A stretch of 64,000 nt of DNA. It comes from Galeopsis tetrahit. Lineage: Eukaryota; Streptophyta; Magnoliopsida; Lamiales; Lamiaceae. This document shows positions 17,170 to 27,815 of this stretch, piece after piece. Where the stretch lies: positions 27,060,001 to 27,124,000 of the forward strand of contig OY776120.1 of assembly GCA_963675135.1 (NCBI GenBank), read 5' to 3'. Position numbers and translations under genes: made by a program. The notes beneath the pieces are model-generated. The model was not told where the DNA came from, searched no databases, and saw only the letters and a list, made by a program, of their open reading frames with translations. Each line of letters begins with the position of its first letter. Positions within the stretch are counted from its first letter, which is position 1.

Positions 17170-17310
17170 ATCTCAATAAGAATCAATCAATCAACAAGTA
17201 ATGGATTTCAGATAGAGATCAGTTCAGTGACCACACCACATATGTGAGTTTTGAAAATCAAGATGGATTTTCAGAAGCAGTGGTCTTTGAACCCCAGCTC
17301 TGATACCACT
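17170..17310 (-). other. Leader and primer-binding site of element A
   Basis: The minus strand reads AGTGGTATCAGAGC right after the 5' LTR, with TGGTATCAGAGC at 17308-17297. That is the copia PBS complementary to the 3' end of initiator tRNA-Met. A short AT-rich leader follows up to the gag ATG at 17169. Confidence 0.9.
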
Positions 17311-19100
17311 TGTTGGTCCTGAAAGGAGTATATAACAAGTGTATGGGGGGGGGGGAATACACTTGTATGCAATTCTTTAATAACTTTGATCAAACCAGAG
17401 TTCAACAAGGTTGTCTTGGACAACTCTGCTGAAGAAGATTAACTCTTCTAAGATAATCAGACTACTAAGTACTATTGAGTACTTAGTTGATTGACTATCT
17501 AGGGGAGTTATATGTGCGGAATAGTGGTTGGCCCTTTAAGTTTAGACTCCTTTAATTTCTGAAATCACTTAGTCAATGTAACACAGTTCAGTTAAGCTTC
17601 AGGGAACTTGTCCAAATCAGTTTTGCACAGTCTTTGAATATGTATCTTTGAAAGATCAGTTTTGTGTGCAGTGTTGAATGAATGTAAGTACTTGTAAAGT
17701 AAATCAACACAAGAGTTTATAGTGGTTCAGAGACTCAAGCTCCTACATCCACTTTCCCTGATTTAACAGGAAAATTCCTTCACTCTTGGAATTAACTTGT
17801 TTTATAGTGCCAAGGTGCACTTGATCAAGAACACCACTCCTTGGTGAATTGATCCCTAGGATGTCTAGAGTCCTAGTACCCTCTTCTCAACTCAGAACTG
17901 AACTGTTCTTCTCTCAACAGTCAGCTCTTACCACTTCTACTACTACAACCTTCTCACTTTCACTCTTGAAAGGTGTAAGGGTTGAAGTAAGGTTCCAACT
18001 AATGAGATATCCTTTACAATGAAGATCAGTGTATAAGGATAGGATATCTCTCTAAGCTTGTGTATGGATATACAATTTGGTTCAGCTTAGAAGAAGTGTT
18101 TGAAGACTAAGATAGTCTTTGAAAGCTTTGAAAGCACTCTAGCTTGTAAGAACTTTGAGCTAGGTTGAGGTCAGTTGGATAGTTGGATCGTGTTGAGGTG
18201 CTTTCAAATGGTCTTCACACTTCTGTATTTATAGACAAAATGGAGGATTTGCCCGTTGGAGAGGCAGCCCCAAATTGCTATAAATGTCTTCCTTGAGTTC
18301 TTCAAACTGGAAGACAGATTCTTGATAGTGACATGTCCTCATTTGGGTAATAAACGGCTGTAACAGTTTTGTCTTCATTCTGCAGCACTTTTCCCAATGT
18401 TTGACTTCTTGTTAGGACTTGGACATGGCTTCTGAAGGTTGATCCAATGATAGGACAACATTCCTTATCATCTGCACAACTCTCCTTATCACTATCAGCA
18501 GTTTTGCCTTTCAGCATGGTTGGCTTGCTCTTCTTCAGATGACTTGGCTCTTTCCCTTTCTTTCTCTTGTGTATGGTCTTAGCTCATTCCTTTGAGGACC
18601 TTTAGGGAGTGATTGTCTCAATCTCTTCAGCATAGTTGACCTCAGGCTTTCAGAGCACTTCATCTTGATCAATTTAGCTGAGACAACTCCTCTGGACAAC
18701 TCTTCTGATCAGCATGATTGGTCTTTTTGCATCAGAGCACTTTATACTTTAGAGTTGGCTTATCTGGACAACTCTCCTGATCAAAACCTTTGAGTAACTT
18801 TGTCCTTTTGAGCTTCACAATCTTGTTCTTGTATAAGAGCATCTTAGATTTCATAGAGTGTTCTTACTCTTAAGTGATTGTTCCAGAATTTTGAGCCTTG
18901 GGGGGACTTGATCATCTTCAAAGCATAGGTTCCCCCTCAAATTGTGCATCTAATTGTCTAAGAGCAACCTAACATTTCAGCTTCTCATCTAGCCTATAAT
19001 CTATATGTTCTAACATTCTTAGAACATATTGATATTGACTTAGGCATGTCTCAGGGGGTTTTGGTATTAGATCAAAACATATCTCATTTTATTCCCAACA
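17311..19100 (-). repeat. 5' LTR of element A (1790 bp)
   Basis: On the + strand it runs from TGTTGG to CCCAACA. The poly-G hairpin is at 17336-17365 with an 11-G run. It contains a block at about 18490-18600 that the 3' LTR lacks. Motif copies of the GGACAACTCTCCTGATC type lie at about 18690-18785. Confidence 0.95.
18226..18233 (-). promoter_or_regulatory. TATA box in the 5' LTR of element A
   Basis: TATAAATA on the minus strand, between the U3 repeats and the R/U5 part. The same box in the same context is present in the LTRs of B, C, D and I. It is the likely promoter of the genomic RNA. Confidence 0.7.
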
Positions 19101-19890
19101 GTAGTTTACTGTGCTGAGTTGGTATAGTTGAAGAATAAGTTTGGAAAACTTATTTAAGGCGTAACTGAAGATATTTGAAGATATGCTAACTTGGAGATAA
19201 GAAGAAGTCGGTTACAAAAAGAAGTTACAAGAAACGGTTAAGAGTTAGTTTCACAAACTCCTAACTGCCATACTAAAGTCTATAAATACCGTATGATCTT
19301 CTACTTGAAAAGACTACTGATCTAAGAGCATTCAAGTATTCAAAAAACTCACAGAGTTGAAGGAGATCAAATCAAGGAGAAGGAGCCAATGTATTGAGTT
19401 GAAGAATCAAAGGCTAATACTCAGAGAAGTTTTACTTTACTTTTTAGTTTGTGATTTGTTGTAAACAAGTGTGCTAGTTACTTGTCAAATCACTAGTAGA
19501 TCGAAGATATACCTGGTGGTATAATCGATAAGATCACAGTCTTAGTCTTGGTACTTTAAGCCACAAGAAACTCAAGAAGGAAGAATTAATAAAATATCAT
19601 GACTGGAGTTGTGAGAGTGGATGTAGACATTTGTCGAACCACTATAAATCTTGTGTGTTGATTTACTTACTGTTTGATATTTGTTTAACATACATATTAA
19701 AGTTCAAAATCTAAGTTGAGTATAAAACTGAAACTGGAAGTACTGATCTGACTTAGTAAGAACAGTACTATTCAGAACACTATTCCGCGTTATACACTCT
19801 GATTTTTTGAAAGATTTTAAAAAGTTTATTCACCCCTCCCCTCTAGACTTTTTCTAGCTTAATCGGTCTTAACTCAACTTGGGACCAATA

Positions 19891-21210
19891 TCTGTTCTCA
19901 AAGATAGCTTCATCAAACATAACATGAGGTGTTTCTTCCACAATAAGGGTTTTACAATTGTAGACTCTGAAAGCTCTACTGATTTGGGAATATCCAAGAA
20001 ATATCCCCTCATCAGCTTTGTTGTCAAAAGCTTTCAATTGTTCTTTCCCATTATTGTGAATGAAACACTTACAACCAAATATGTGAAAGTATGATACTTT
20101 AGGCAATCTTCCTTTCCAGAGTTCATAAGGGGTTTTGCCTTGACCCTTAGTAATCAAACATCTATTTTGAGTTTAGCATGCAGTGTTTATAGCTTCAGCC
20201 CAAAATCTCTTAGGTAAATTTGAATCAGCAATTAAGGTTCTAGCAGCCTCTTTAAGAGTTCTATTTCTTCTTTCAGCTACCCCATTCTGCTGAGGGGTTC
20301 TAGCTGCTGAAGTTTCATGGGCAATTCCATTTTCAGTGCAATACTAATTGATGTATGAATTTATGAACTTAGTGCCTTTATCAGATCTTATCTTGATTAT
20401 ATTAAGGCTTTTCTCATTTGACTGTCTCTTTAACAGTTCAGTGGGTTTGACTTGAGTTTCCTTCTTATTAAGGAGAAATACTACCTATGTGAACCTAGAA
20501 AAGTCATCTACTGCAACCAATGTGTATTTTCTTCCATTTATGCTTGTAGGGGTAATTTGTCCAAATAAGTCCATATGTAACAATTCAAGTACCCTTTCAG
20601 TAGAAATGACTGGTTCGCCTTTAAATGAAGTTTTTATCTGTTTTCCTTCTTGACATGGTTTACAAACATGTTCTTTAATGAAAACTTCATTAGGCAATCC
20701 TTTTACTAATGCATTTCTAGCCAGCTTGTTCATGTATTTAAAGTTCAGGTGGTTTAGCCTTTTATGCCATAACCAACTTTGTTCATTAGAGCTCTTGGCA
20801 ATAAAGCATGTTGCATCAGTAGACTTGTCCCAGTCAACAAAATACACATTTCCTTTCCTAGTTCCAGTCAGTAGAATTTGTTGAGTTTTATCTTTGATTA
20901 GGCATTTATTACTTGTGAACTCAACATTATATTCTTTATCACAGAACTGACTTATGCTTAGGAGATTATACTTGAGACCAGCCACATAAGACACATTAGA
21001 TACCTTGATATTACCAATTATCAAGGTACCATAACCTTTTGTAGTTGCTTGTGAGCTGTCTCCAAAAGTGACATTATGACCTTCTTGTTCAATGAAATCA
21101 GTGAGGAGTGTTTTGTTTCCAGTCATGTACCTTGAACATCCACTGTCCAAGTACCATGCTATCTTTTTGCTTAATCTCTTCACCTTCTTGTAGTCCTTTG
21201 GTACCTGCAA
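19891..21210 (-). pseudogene. Element C pol, 5' part (protease and integrase), broken
   Basis: The upstream half of C's pol, with protease AWYLDSGCSRYMTGN, the GAG-pre-integrase HKRLNH, HVCKPC, MDLFG and the integrase core up to PHVMFDEAIFE, where solo LTR E interrupts it. A TGG to TAG stop follows SRFT at about 20485, and a further stop lies near 20341-20350. The frame begins TTG CAG, three bases after the in-frame TGA that ends gag, the same arrangement as in A and B. Pol resumes at 3499. Confidence 0.88.
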
Positions 21211-21213
21211 TGA

Positions 21214-23809
21214 TCAAGCTTTAGGTACCCTTTGAATTTTGGGTCCTGAGAGGTTAGCTGTACCTTAAGGAACCCAAACTTCCCTAATAACCCTGATTGA
21301 TTCAAGGTGGCTAAGTTGTTTTTCTCTAACATCAACATACACAATTTTTCCCTTAAATGCCTTTGGGAAAGAATGTGTGAAAGTGTTGACTCTGTAAGTT
21401 TCAGGAGAGTTGTTATTTCTCCTGAACTTATGAGTTCTTTGTGCATCTTGAGGGAATCTTTGAGGATGGGAATATAGATGACCATTACCCTTTGGCATGA
21501 AGGGTTTTGGTTGTCTCATTTTATTGTACCTATAAGGAGAGTTGGCCTTAGGTCTGTTCAGCTGAGGTTGCCTCAGATGAGTTGGCCTATGCTGAACATA
21601 CCTTGGACAACTTCTCTGAATGTTGTTCAGATGAGTTGCCCTTCCATTGGGTCAACTCTTTTTTTTTTTTATGGAAAGTTAAATACCCATCCCTTTTTTC
21701 CCCTCCCCATGACTCGAACCCAGGACCTAAGGCCTAGGTAGTGGTGCTCTAACCACTTGAGCTATCCCACTTTGTCTCCATTGGGTCTACTCTGCTGAAC
21801 ACCATTTCTCTTGTATTCAGGGACTTTGGCCAGTTCCTTAGGTTTGGGCCTTTTTCCCTGAAATACTTGAGTGGGCACTTCTTGCATTTTGCCTTTTCCT
21901 TTATTCAGTGGTTGAATTAATTCATTTTCAGCTTGTTGTGCCACTGACTTAACAAAGATCCTCTTAGTGTTACTTGTTGAAGCAACACTAAGACAAGGTG
22001 AAGATTCGAATGGATCATATCCCAATCCACTCTTTTGAGCCATAGGTCTTTGGAAGCTTTGAATTTCCTCTATTGCATTAGAGGATTTATTAATTGCAGA
22101 CATCTTATTTTTCAGGCTCTCTTCACTTGATTTAAGAACATCATACTCATGTGAAAGGTTTTCAAATTTAGCTTGAAGAATTTTAAGTTCAAAATTCTTT
22201 CTCTTCTGAATAAGCAGTTGTTCATCAATCTGCTTTTGTTGGTCAACTATCCTGAGAGAAGCTTCATCAAGTTCTCTCAAGACTTATTGGTACAACTCAG
22301 TAGATTTGACATCAACCACAGATTCAGAAGGTTTTGCAAGGTCAAGAGATAATCTTTCATTTTCTCTCACACAATTATCATGAAATTCTTGCAGCCTAGT
22401 TAAATCTTCCATCAACTTTCCAATAGAAAGTTTCAGGTTGACATGACTAGTGTTCAATGATTGAATTAATGGTGAGCTAGAAGTAGAAGACACCTCATCA
22501 TCTTCTATGGCCATGTTGCACACATCATCATCAAATTGTTGAAAAATAGTCCATCATCAGAAGAGTTGAAGCTTTCAGCACTCTGAGACTCATCACCAGT
22601 CATCATGGCTTTTCTGTTGGTGAATCTTTTGTCTCTTTTAGCTTGTCTCTCTCTTCTTTCTTTTGAGCTGAGTTTAGGGCAGTCATATTGAAAGTGCCCC
22701 TTCTTTTGGAATTGTAGCACAGGTCTTCATCATCATCTTTCTTTGAGTCATCTCTTCTTCTAGATGATGAAGGTTCAACTCTGCTGGGATTTCTCCTATT
22801 AGAGTACTTGTCCTCTGATTTTCTCTCTTTAGGCCTTGGCTTCAGGAGAGTTGTACCTTCTCCTGACCTTGTTATCTTAGTAGAATTTCTTGTATCTACC
22901 AAACCTTGAGTTGAGTTTGTCAAACCTCCTAGCCATGAGGGCTAGCTCTTCCTTCATTTCAGCCTTAGAGACTGACTTTGATGATCTTGGAGTGGGCTGC
23001 ATTTCTGGTTCAGCAACTTTGGCCTTAAATGCCACTCATTTGGTTGGTAGGGAAGATTCTTCAGAAGACTTTCTTCTGTTAAGATCAAACTCATAAGCTT
23101 TGAGTTCAGAGAAGACTTGTTGCATGGGCATGGTGGAGAGATCTTTAGTATTCTGCATCATTACAGAATATGCATCCCACTTTGGAGTGAGACTCCTTAG
23201 AATCTTGAGTGTTATTTCTCTCTTGGAGTACACCTTGCCCAATGAGTTGATCTCATTCATTATATCAGTGAATCTACCATCAAACTTATCAATGGATTCT
23301 TTAGAATCCATTGTGAAGTGTTCAAACTTCTGCACAGCAACTTGGAGTTTATTCTCATTGATCTTGTATGTACCCTCACACATTTCAGCAAGGGTGTCCC
23401 AAATTTCTTTGGCTGTTGTGCAGTGGTAGACTCTCCCCATTATTGCATCTGGAATTGTTTGATAGAGAGTATTCATTGCTAGATAGTTGAGATTATGTCT
23501 CCTTCTCTCTTCAGTGGTGAGATCATCTTCATCTTTGGGGATCTCCTCCCTTATGTCATCCCTTTGAGCTTGAGTAATTTTGGGGTTAACTTGGGTAAAT
23601 ATGAATGGACCCCTTGTGATGACTCTCAGCATCTCATTATGGATACAGGCAAGATGAGCTCTCATCCTGATTTTCCAAAAGTCATAGTTCTCAATTGAGA
23701 ACATTGGCAACTTATGGTGAGATATGTGGTTGACTGGATCTGGAGCCATATTGTTGATGTTATCCACAGCATTGTGAGGAACAGCAGCATTGTTGATGTT
23801 GTCTGCCAT
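21214..23809 (-). pseudogene. Element C gag, broken and carrying a SINE
   Basis: It begins MADNINNAAVPHNAVDN and contains the copia capsid domain (ENYDFWKIRMRAHL). A GGA to TGA stop lies at about 23036. A single-base loss in the zinc knuckle near 22715 leaves CYN in one frame and KKGHFQYDC in another. Further frame changes follow, and a SINE is inserted at 21659-21777. The end (VPKA, then TGA at 21214-21216) is in the same frame as the pol start at 21210. It cannot encode a working Gag. Confidence 0.88.
21659..21777 (-). mobile_element. tRNA-derived SINE inserted in element C gag
   Basis: A 119 bp insertion flanked by a 15 bp target duplication, CCATTGGGTCWACTC (21644-21658 and 21778-21792, one mismatch). 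Read on the minus strand it starts with a tRNA-like head: A box TAGCTCAAGTGG (21764-21753) and B box GGTTCGAGTC (21720-21711). A body of about 35 bp and an A-run of 14 follow. Head, tail and long target duplication are the hallmarks of a Pol III SINE moved by LINE machinery. The body is very short for a plant SINE. Confidence 0.85.
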
Positions 23810-23946
23810 ATCTCAGATAAAGGGGTTGGATAACAATATGTTAAGATTTCAGAAAGATCAGTTCAGTGACCACACTAAAATATGTTTTTGAAAATCATAT
23901 GGATTTTCAGAAGCAGTGGTCTTTGAACCCCTGCTCTGATACCACT
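23810..23946 (-). other. Leader and primer-binding site of element C
   Basis: The minus strand has AGTGGTATCAGAGC adjoining the 5' LTR (TGGTATCAGAGC at 23944-23933), identical to the PBS of A and B. A short leader then runs to the gag ATG. Confidence 0.88.
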
Positions 23947-25682
23947 TGTTGGTCCTGAAAGGAGTATATAACAAGTGTATGGGAGGGGGGAATACACTTG
24001 TATGCAAATCTTTTCAAACTTTAATCAAATCAGGCTTCAGCAAGGTTGTCCTGGAAAACTCTTCTCATATGTATAACTTTCAGAAGATAATCAAACTACT
24101 AAGTACTTAGTTGAATAACTATCTAAATAAGTTATAAGTGCGTAATTGTGGTTGACCCTTATGTTTAAACTCCATTTTAATTATGAAATCTCTCTTAACA
24201 CTTAATCTGGTTTTCAAGGGATTTGTCCAAAACTGTTTTACACACTATTGAAATTGAAAGTATATCTTTTAAAGATCAGTTTGTGTGTTGTGTATGAATG
24301 TGTTGCTTTTATGAAAATACTTGAAAGTAAACAACACAAAAGTTATAGTGGTTCAGAGACTCGAGCTCCTACTTCCACTTTCCCTGATTTAACAGGATAA
24401 TTCATTTCTCTTGGAATTAACTTGTTTTATAGTATCAAGGTGCACTTGATCAACCACACCACTCCTTGGTGCCTTAATCCCTACAAATTCAGAGTCCTAA
24501 TACTCTCTTCTCAACTCAGAATTGAACTGTTCTTCTCTCAACAGTTAGTTCCTTACACTTCTACTACAACAACCTTCTAACTTTCTCTTGAAAGGTATAG
24601 GGGTTGATGTTGGTTCCAACTAGGTGAGATATCCTTTACAATGAGCTTAGTGTATAGGATAGGATATCTCACTAAGCTTTGTTTGATATACAATGAAGTT
24701 CAGCTTATAAGAAGTGTTATGGAAACTAAGAGTGTTCTTTGAAAGCTTAAAGGTTTGTAAGCTTGTAGTTTTCTTGGGTTTGCAAGATGGTTGGATTGTA
24801 GTTGGATGCCTTCAAATGGTTTCCACACTTCTGTATTTATAGAGCAAATTGAGGTTATGTCCGTTGGAGAGACAACCTCAAAATGTCTATATTTGTCTTC
24901 CTTGAACATTGCAACTGGAAGACAGATTCTTGAAAGTGACATGTCCTTAATTTGGGAAGTAAACGGTTGTTTGCTCTTTGTCTTGACTTTGAAGCACTCT
25001 TCCTAATGTCTGACTTGAAGATTCACTTGATCAAACATGGACATTACTTCTAATCATTGGTCATATGATAAGGACAACATTCTTTATCATCTGACAGTTC
25101 TGCTTATCAATATCAGCAGGTTTTGCTTATCAGCAGTGTTGGCATAGATCTTTCAGATGACTTGGCTCTTTCTCTTTATGAATAATCTCTTGATGGTTCT
25201 TGAGCATTCATGCTTCCATATCAGTGATTTTGACTCCATCAGCACAATTAGCCTTTGCCTTAGAACATTTCTGGTTCAAGTGTGCTAAGACATTTCTGCT
25301 GGACATCTCTTCTGAATCTTTGACATATACTTCAGTAGACTTGGTATTGTTGATGTATTCTATTCAATTGATCTTCAGAGAGGTTGATCTATTACTGAGC
25401 TGACTTAATCAGAACAGTTGCTCAGTTATGTAATTCAGCAGACTTGGGATCAATTTGATTCTAAGCCTTGAGGGGACTTGATTCTTGTATTCTTCTAAGC
25501 ATGTGTTTCCCCTCAACTTTTGCATCTAAACAAACTAAGAGTTGTCTAACATATCAGCTTCTCAACTAGCCTGATCTACATGTTTCAACATTCCTGAAAC
25601 ATGTTCATTTAATTTGACTATTATATTTGGCATGTCAAGGGGTTTTGGTATCTTTATCAAAATTCTCATTTTATTCCCAACA
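23947..25682 (-). repeat. 5' LTR of element C (1736 bp)
   Basis: On the + strand it runs from TGTTGG to CCCAACA, bounded by the PBS on one side and AATTG on the other. It has a TATAAATA box (minus) at 24834-24841. The hairpin at 23972-24000 has a loop GGGAGGGGGG. It is clearly diverged from the LTRs of A and B but collinear with them. Confidence 0.93.
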
Positions 25683-25722
25683 AATTGGTATCATAAGCCT
25701 CAGGTTCAAGGGAGCAGTCACG
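25683..25722 (+). other. Primer-binding site and leader of element F
   Basis: TTGGTATCATAAGCCTCAGG matches the plant copia tRNA-Met PBS except for two changes (TGGTATCAGAGCC expected). In the original element it followed the CCTAACA end of the LTR now at 1527. Element C was inserted exactly across this junction. Confidence 0.75.
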
Positions 25723-26485
25723 ATGAGCGATGAGAAAATTTCAATCAAGCAGTTTGAACAATCGAATTTCGGATTTTGGAAGATGCAGATCGAGGATTAC
25801 CTTTACGGCAAAGATCTGTATGTGCCCCTAGAGGAGAAGGAGAAACCCGAAAGGATGCAATAGAAGGAGTTGAATCTATTGAAAAGAAAGGCGATGAGTG
25901 CGATAATTTTATCGTTGTCCATGAAAGTAGCCTACCACACGACTAAAACCAACTCCGCAAGGGAGATGCTGCAGATCTTGGAGGAGATGTATCAGAAGCC
26001 CACAACGGCGAACAAGGTTCATCTGATAAGACGGTTGTTCAACCTCATGATGTCGGAGAGCACACCCTGTGCAGCAACACCTGAACGAGATCAATATGAT
26101 CATTGGGTAGTTGTGTTATGTCGAGATCAAATTTATTGATGAGGTACTTGTTTTAGTTTTGTTATCTTTTTTGCTAGATAGTTGGGCTGCCACAGTAACT
26201 GCAGTTAGCGCTTCATCCGCGAAAGATAAACTAAAACTTGACAAAGTGAAGGATCTGATGATTAGCGATAAGGTTCGCAGGAAATAATCTGGATCCACTT
26301 CAGGGTCAGCGATGAACACGGAAGAAGGGGGCAGATCGAAGAGTATGCAAAATCATAGCAGAACAGAGTCTAGAGGAAAGAGTTAATCCAAGAAAGATAA
26401 AGACTCGATCCAGTGCTGGAATTGTGATGAGTTTAGTCACTACAGGAACCAGTGTTCAGCACCTAAGAAAAATAGGAAGGGACAG
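25723..26485 (+). pseudogene. Gag of element F (Tnt1/Tork-like copia), broken
   Basis: The ATG at 25723 opens MSDEKISIKQFEQSNFGFWK, the typical start of a Tnt1-like copia gag (F-x-G-x-N-F/Y-x-x-W-K). Similarity continues through KAMSAIILSLSMKV and LEEMYQKPTTANKVHLIRRL. An in-frame TAG lies at 25861-25863 and a larger rearrangement near 26060-26150. A CCHC zinc knuckle (CWNCDEFSHYRNQC, 26414-26455) survives near the end. Gypsy element G cuts the sequence at 26485, and protease and the rest of pol are not in this window. Base composition is less AT-rich than in the SIRE copies. Confidence 0.75.
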
Positions 26486-27528
26486 TGTAATACCCAAGAA
26501 TTTTATAATAATAAAAATAGAAATTTATTCAATAAATAATTAATTTATATATTATGTAAGAAGAAAATTACATAATATTATATATAGATATATGTGTGTG
26601 TATTTAACTAATAAATAGCATTGTATATTTTATATAAAAATATATATATATATTATATAATATATATATATATATATATATATCATATGTGCACGATAGA
26701 TTAGTGGCAAAATATATATAAATCCATACAAGGGATTAAGTTTATCTCTTGTTAAATATAACTTAAAAGAAAATCCGATTATCTATTATTATGTGTACGT
26801 GATGGCTAGGCGACGACGACAATTACGAAGATTATCTTGCACGAGGCTTTTACGTATTACTTCCATGTTCATCTATCGAGGTGGGGATTTCTACTATTCT
26901 GTTTGTCATTATTAAATGCGATGTGTGATTATTTTTTATGTTCATGTGAAAGATGTACGAGGATAGGTCATCTGACCTTTATAAACGAGGATAGGTCATC
27001 TGACCTTTATAAACGAGGATAGGTCTTCTGACCTTTATAAATGAGGATAGGTCTTCTGACCTTTATAAACGAGGATAGGCCATTCGACCTTAATAAACGA
27101 GGATATATCATTTGACATTTATTTACGAGGTGATGTTATTGAAATTGTTATGGAATTATACATGTTAATGTGAATTGATGATTTAATTGCTTATTGTATT
27201 TAGTTTTGACAAACGTGTCCCCACTGAGCTGTGATTTGCTCACCCCTTTATTTTAACATTTTAGATTGAGGAGCTAGTGGCGAGGAGGAGCGGTGGATGA
27301 CCATTTTTTTAGTAAAAATTAATTGAGACGTTGTTGTTTCCTAGATATTTTAAAATTCAATTGAGTTGCTATTAATTCTTTAAGCTTCCGCTGATTGTTA
27401 ATTAACTTTATTGTAAAATAAAATTGTAAGCCTCTTTTTTTTAAAGTGAAAAGTTAGTCCATGCCTTTTATTTTTAAATTGCCAATTATTTTGTAAAATC
27501 AATTTTAATGAAAATTTGGGGCGTGCCA
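26486..27528 (+). repeat. 5' LTR of element G (1043 bp)
   Basis: TGTAATACCC to GGCGTGCCA, directly abutting a PBS. It contains an AT-dinucleotide-rich tract at about 26630-26685 and a 28 bp tandem array at 26957-27124. No coding sequence is seen. Confidence 0.7.
26957..27124 (+). repeat. 28 bp tandem repeat, six copies, each with a palindrome
   Basis: Six head-to-tail units begin at 26957, 26985, 27013, 27041, 27069 and 27097, and a partial seventh follows. The first two units contain the perfect inverted repeat AGGTCATCTGACCT, and later units decay. It lies within the G LTR. There are no spacers, so it is not a CRISPR array. Confidence 0.85.
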
Positions 27529-27815
27529 GAGTGGTATCAGAGCGGGTCTACGTTCTTGTAGACTTGCAAATTAAATTATATTTTTTTTTAGTCGAGTAAC
27601 TTAAAAATATATTTATGAATGAGTATATTTTTAAAAAAAAATGTTATGTCGTCCATCACCGCCTCACCGCTCCAGCTCAAGCTCCTTAAGGTACATGTTA
27701 TTATAATTCCATATTTTGATTTGCTATGCGAAATTTACATGCTATTATATTACTATACTAATGCTAATGTTTTAAATATGATGTGTTGCTATATTGTGTC
27801 ACGATTATAATATAT

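Larger units (their letters stand above)
4009..19100 (-). mobile_element. Element A: near-complete SIRE-type Ty1-copia retrotransposon with a third ORF
   Basis: A minus-strand element of about 15.1 kb flanked by a perfect 5 bp target duplication GTAGT (4004-4008 and 19101-19105). In transcription order it has 5' LTR 17311-19100, tRNA-Met-type PBS, gag (17169-15460 and 15442-14954), pol (14953-11564), a 670 bp spacer, ORF3 (10893-6166), PPT 5716-5703 and 3' LTR 4009-5702. The LTRs are nearly identical (about four substitutions by eye) except for a 96 bp length difference, so this is the youngest large insertion here. Pol and ORF3 are open throughout. Gag carries a deletion of about 250 bp. Confidence 0.95.
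3500..19890 (+). mobile_element. Element E: solo LTR (+), split by element A
   Basis: Outside element A this is about 1294 bp (3500-4008 and 19106-19890). It starts TGTTGGG and ends GGGACCAATA, a one-base change from the usual CCAACA. It is flanked by CCTGT (3495-3499) and TCTGT (19891-19895), a five-base duplication with one mismatch, inside C's pol where the uninterrupted copies read straight through. It has a TATAAATA box at 19281-19288 and the LTR phrase GAACCACTATAAATC, but no PBS, PPT or internal region, so it is a solo LTR left by recombination. It belongs to a family different from the SIRE LTRs in this window. Confidence 0.8.
1532..25682 (-). mobile_element. Element C: degenerate SIRE-type Ty1-copia retrotransposon, interrupted by E, A and a SINE
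   Basis: A minus-strand copia element flanked by the 5 bp target duplication AATTG at 1527-1531 and 25683-25687. Its 5' LTR (23947-25682), PBS, gag and PR-INT half of pol lie on the right. The rest of pol resumes at 3499 after solo LTR E, which itself holds element A. At the left end pol is fused at about 1837 to the first 305 bp of the 3' LTR, so the end of RNase H, the spacer, all of ORF3, the PPT and most of the 3' LTR are deleted. Stops and frameshifts interrupt every reading frame. The surviving parts of the two LTRs differ by roughly 3-4% by eye, so C is older than A or B, as the nesting requires. Confidence 0.9.
26486..27815 (+). mobile_element. Element G: 5' end of a Ty3-gypsy-type retrotransposon
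   Basis: The LTR occupies 26486-27528 and is followed by a tRNA-Met-type PBS, TGGTATCAGAGC (27532-27543). The LTR starts TGTAATACCC and ends GGGGCGTGCCA, like chromovirus (Tekay/Del-type) LTRs that start TGTAACACCC and end GGGGCGTGACA. Only about 270 bp of internal sequence remains before element D (27816). No gag domain is recognised there, although the frame from 27619 could hold the start. The right part of G is not seen, so no target duplication can be checked. Confidence 0.65.

Noticed and set aside
21700..21770. Possible tRNA gene on the minus strand
   Set aside because: A and B boxes are present, but the cloverleaf is incomplete and a short body, A-tail and 15 bp target duplication follow. 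It is a SINE head, not a functional tRNA.
26957..27124. CRISPR-like array of 28 bp repeats
   Set aside because: The units are directly tandem with no spacers, lie in a plant LTR, and have no cas genes nearby.
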